A stretch of 64,000 bases of DNA from Apis mellifera (lineage: Eukaryota; Arthropoda; Insecta; Hymenoptera; Apidae): assembly GCF_003254395.2 (NCBI RefSeq), contig NC_037644.1, forward strand, positions 10,396,086 through 10,460,085, written 5' to 3'. The notes beneath the pieces are model-generated. The model was not told the DNA's origin. It saw nothing but the letters and a program-made list of their open reading frames with translations, and did no database searches. Below, in pieces: positions 62,571 through 64,000 of the stretch. Numbering within the stretch: the stretch's first letter is position 1; every line of letters starts with the position of its first letter. The position numbers were made by a program, and so were the translations under genes.

Positions 62571-64000
62571 CCACAACCCCCACACCTCTCGCCGACAATT
62601 CATCCCCTCCCCCCTTCTCCCGACTGGCCACCCCTTTTCGTCTTGTCCCGGACCGTCCTCAAGTAATTTACTAAGAAAATAAATAGAAGACGAGAGAGAG
62701 ATAAAGAGAAAGAGAGAAAGAGAGAGAGAGAGAGAGAGATCGTGAAAAAAAATGAAAGGTTAAACGAGCGCGTCGGCGCGCGATCTTCTTCCTTAATTGA
62801 AGAGAGAGAAAGAGGGAGAGGAGGGGAGAGGCGAAGGGAGGAAATAAGAGAACTGGAACTCCGCATAAAAGAATGCATCATTAAGGATCGAAGAAATGAA
62901 AACACCATTGTAGCGGAGGAGCACCGGTGAAATGCCCGATTTCTCAAATCGATTTTTAACTAAGCGTCGTCCTCGGATACCTTTTGATCCTGTTCACAGC
63001 TTTCTTTTGTATAAATAATTATTTTTTTTTTTTTTTAAGATTTAGAAAAAGCTAGGAATAATCTTCTTTGTCCATCTCATCGAGCAATTTTGATTAATTT
63101 TAAATTTAAAATTTAAAATCTAACGATTGAATAAATTGAAATTGAAATTTATTTGTAATTGTAATCGAGAGATTGATATAAATGATCGAGTTTTGACGTA
63201 AGTGTAAGTAGCTCTTTTGTAACATTGGCTCGATTTTTTTTAATTGGCACTTCAGTTTGTCGGATCATTCTCAACCTTCGACCTTTTTTTCAGAATTGAT
63301 TAATTGATGTTTAAGGTATATTTGTATCGTCGCTATTGTATCGCTGCGCTATTGTAAACCGCAAAGCTTGCGGCCCCGCAATATATACGATCTATCGAAT
63401 ATCCTTTGTCGAGCCACTTGACAATGTACACGATTTTGATTTATTAGTTACGATTGTCACGTGTCTTTGGTTCCTGTTATTTCAAAAAGAATATTCGTAA
63501 TATAAAAAAAGAAAGTAAGTTATAAAAAGTATCTTCTAAATTGATTTTTCTTTCAAAATAAAATTATTCATCGTCCATAGAATGAACTTTTTTTTTAATT
63601 TAACTAAATTTCTTTTAATGTAACGTATGAAAACTTTTCTTAGTTTAGTTACATACAATTACTCGAGAATCACAAAATTATTATTCGAAAATAAATGGAA
63701 AGAATTCAATGAAAAATTCGATTCTTTTAACATAAAATACTATGATTCTAAATCTTATACTTATTTAATATCCAAACAATCTGAAATCTCGTCGAATGAA
63801 AAAATCTACACGATATTTGATGTTCATTTCCACTCGTTCCATCCTTCGAAATCGATACGACCATTACTCGAAATGGAAGGGATCCACGCGGTTGAAAATT
63901 GAAAAATTCGAACGGCGATTCCTTCTCGTTCTTTTCCAGCCCTCGATTCACCCTAGCCGTGGAAAGGCCCTCGAGACTTCTCCGAAGGAAAACACACCCT

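Larger units (their letters stand above)
56561..64000. other. Gene-free DNA with GC-rich patches and microsatellites
   Basis: GC-rich patches lie at 57380-58380 and 59300-60960, with CT/GA tracts at 57620-57660 and 57800-57822. A TTTC repeat lies near 58078-58099. A GT microsatellite spans 61747-61769, a CT tract 62540-62564 and a GA tract 62720-62738. Long open frames at 57168-57851 (minus) and 60113-60718 (minus) are low-complexity readings of these tracts. The right end (63380-64000) has no convincing exon. Confidence 0.5.

Noticed and set aside
63083..63120. 18-base palindrome AATTTTAAATTTAAAATT
   Set aside because: It is AT-only and arises from a short TTTAAAA repeat, so symmetry is expected.

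Overview
The window looks like nuclear DNA of an insect, most likely a hymenopteran and plausibly a bee (Apis-like). The sequence is AT-rich and broken by short GC-rich, CpG-bearing patches. Dinucleotide and homopolymer microsatellites are very frequent, most long open frames are low-complexity shadows of those runs, and there is a nuclear copy of an insect mitochondrial 12S rRNA segment. The species call is an inference. There are no prokaryotic features: no operons, ribosome binding sites or CRISPR arrays.

Only one protein-coding locus is well supported. Two spliced exons on the + strand (48769-48987 and 51149-51278), separated by a 2,161-base intron with canonical ends, encode the last ~115 residues of a protein. 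They are followed by a short 3' UTR and an AATAAA signal at 51356. I do not recognise the protein family. The exons upstream of 48769 could not be located. A weak candidate for a first coding exon is an ATG in good context at 6631 that runs into a splice donor 30 bases later, but nothing links it to the 48.8 kb locus.

Layout. 1-12036: non-coding mosaic with microsatellites, a possible start exon near 6631 and a GC-armed hairpin at 7879. 12037-14010: two different tandem arrays side by side (about 126-base units x4, then about 187-base units x6). 17515-18087: mitochondrial 12S insertion on the minus strand. 18088-24260: non-coding, with a two-copy 127-base repeat at 21334. 24261-24816: three copies of a roughly 187-base unit. 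24817-40564: non-coding, with a 67-base TA microsatellite at 26286, back-to-back inverted repeats at 27223-27268, diverged repeats at 31920-32545 and partial repeats at 36030. 40565-48768: a 20-base perfect palindrome, a cluster of three POU octamers at 41987-42816, and a two-copy 179-base repeat at 44392. 48769-51380: the 3' end of the gene, whose intron holds a CpG-rich, regulatory-looking patch. 51381-64000: gene-free by my reading, with a candidate enhancer at 52990-53150 that contains a DR1 nuclear-receptor element, GC-rich patches that could be leader exons or promoters of a neighbouring gene, and two striking inverted repeats at 58763 and 59236.

The less ordinary signals are the recurring unit lengths of the tandem repeats (near 126 or near 185 bases in unrelated sequences), several long perfect inverted repeats that exceed chance expectation, and the mitochondrial insertion. 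I found no convincing new multi-gene system.
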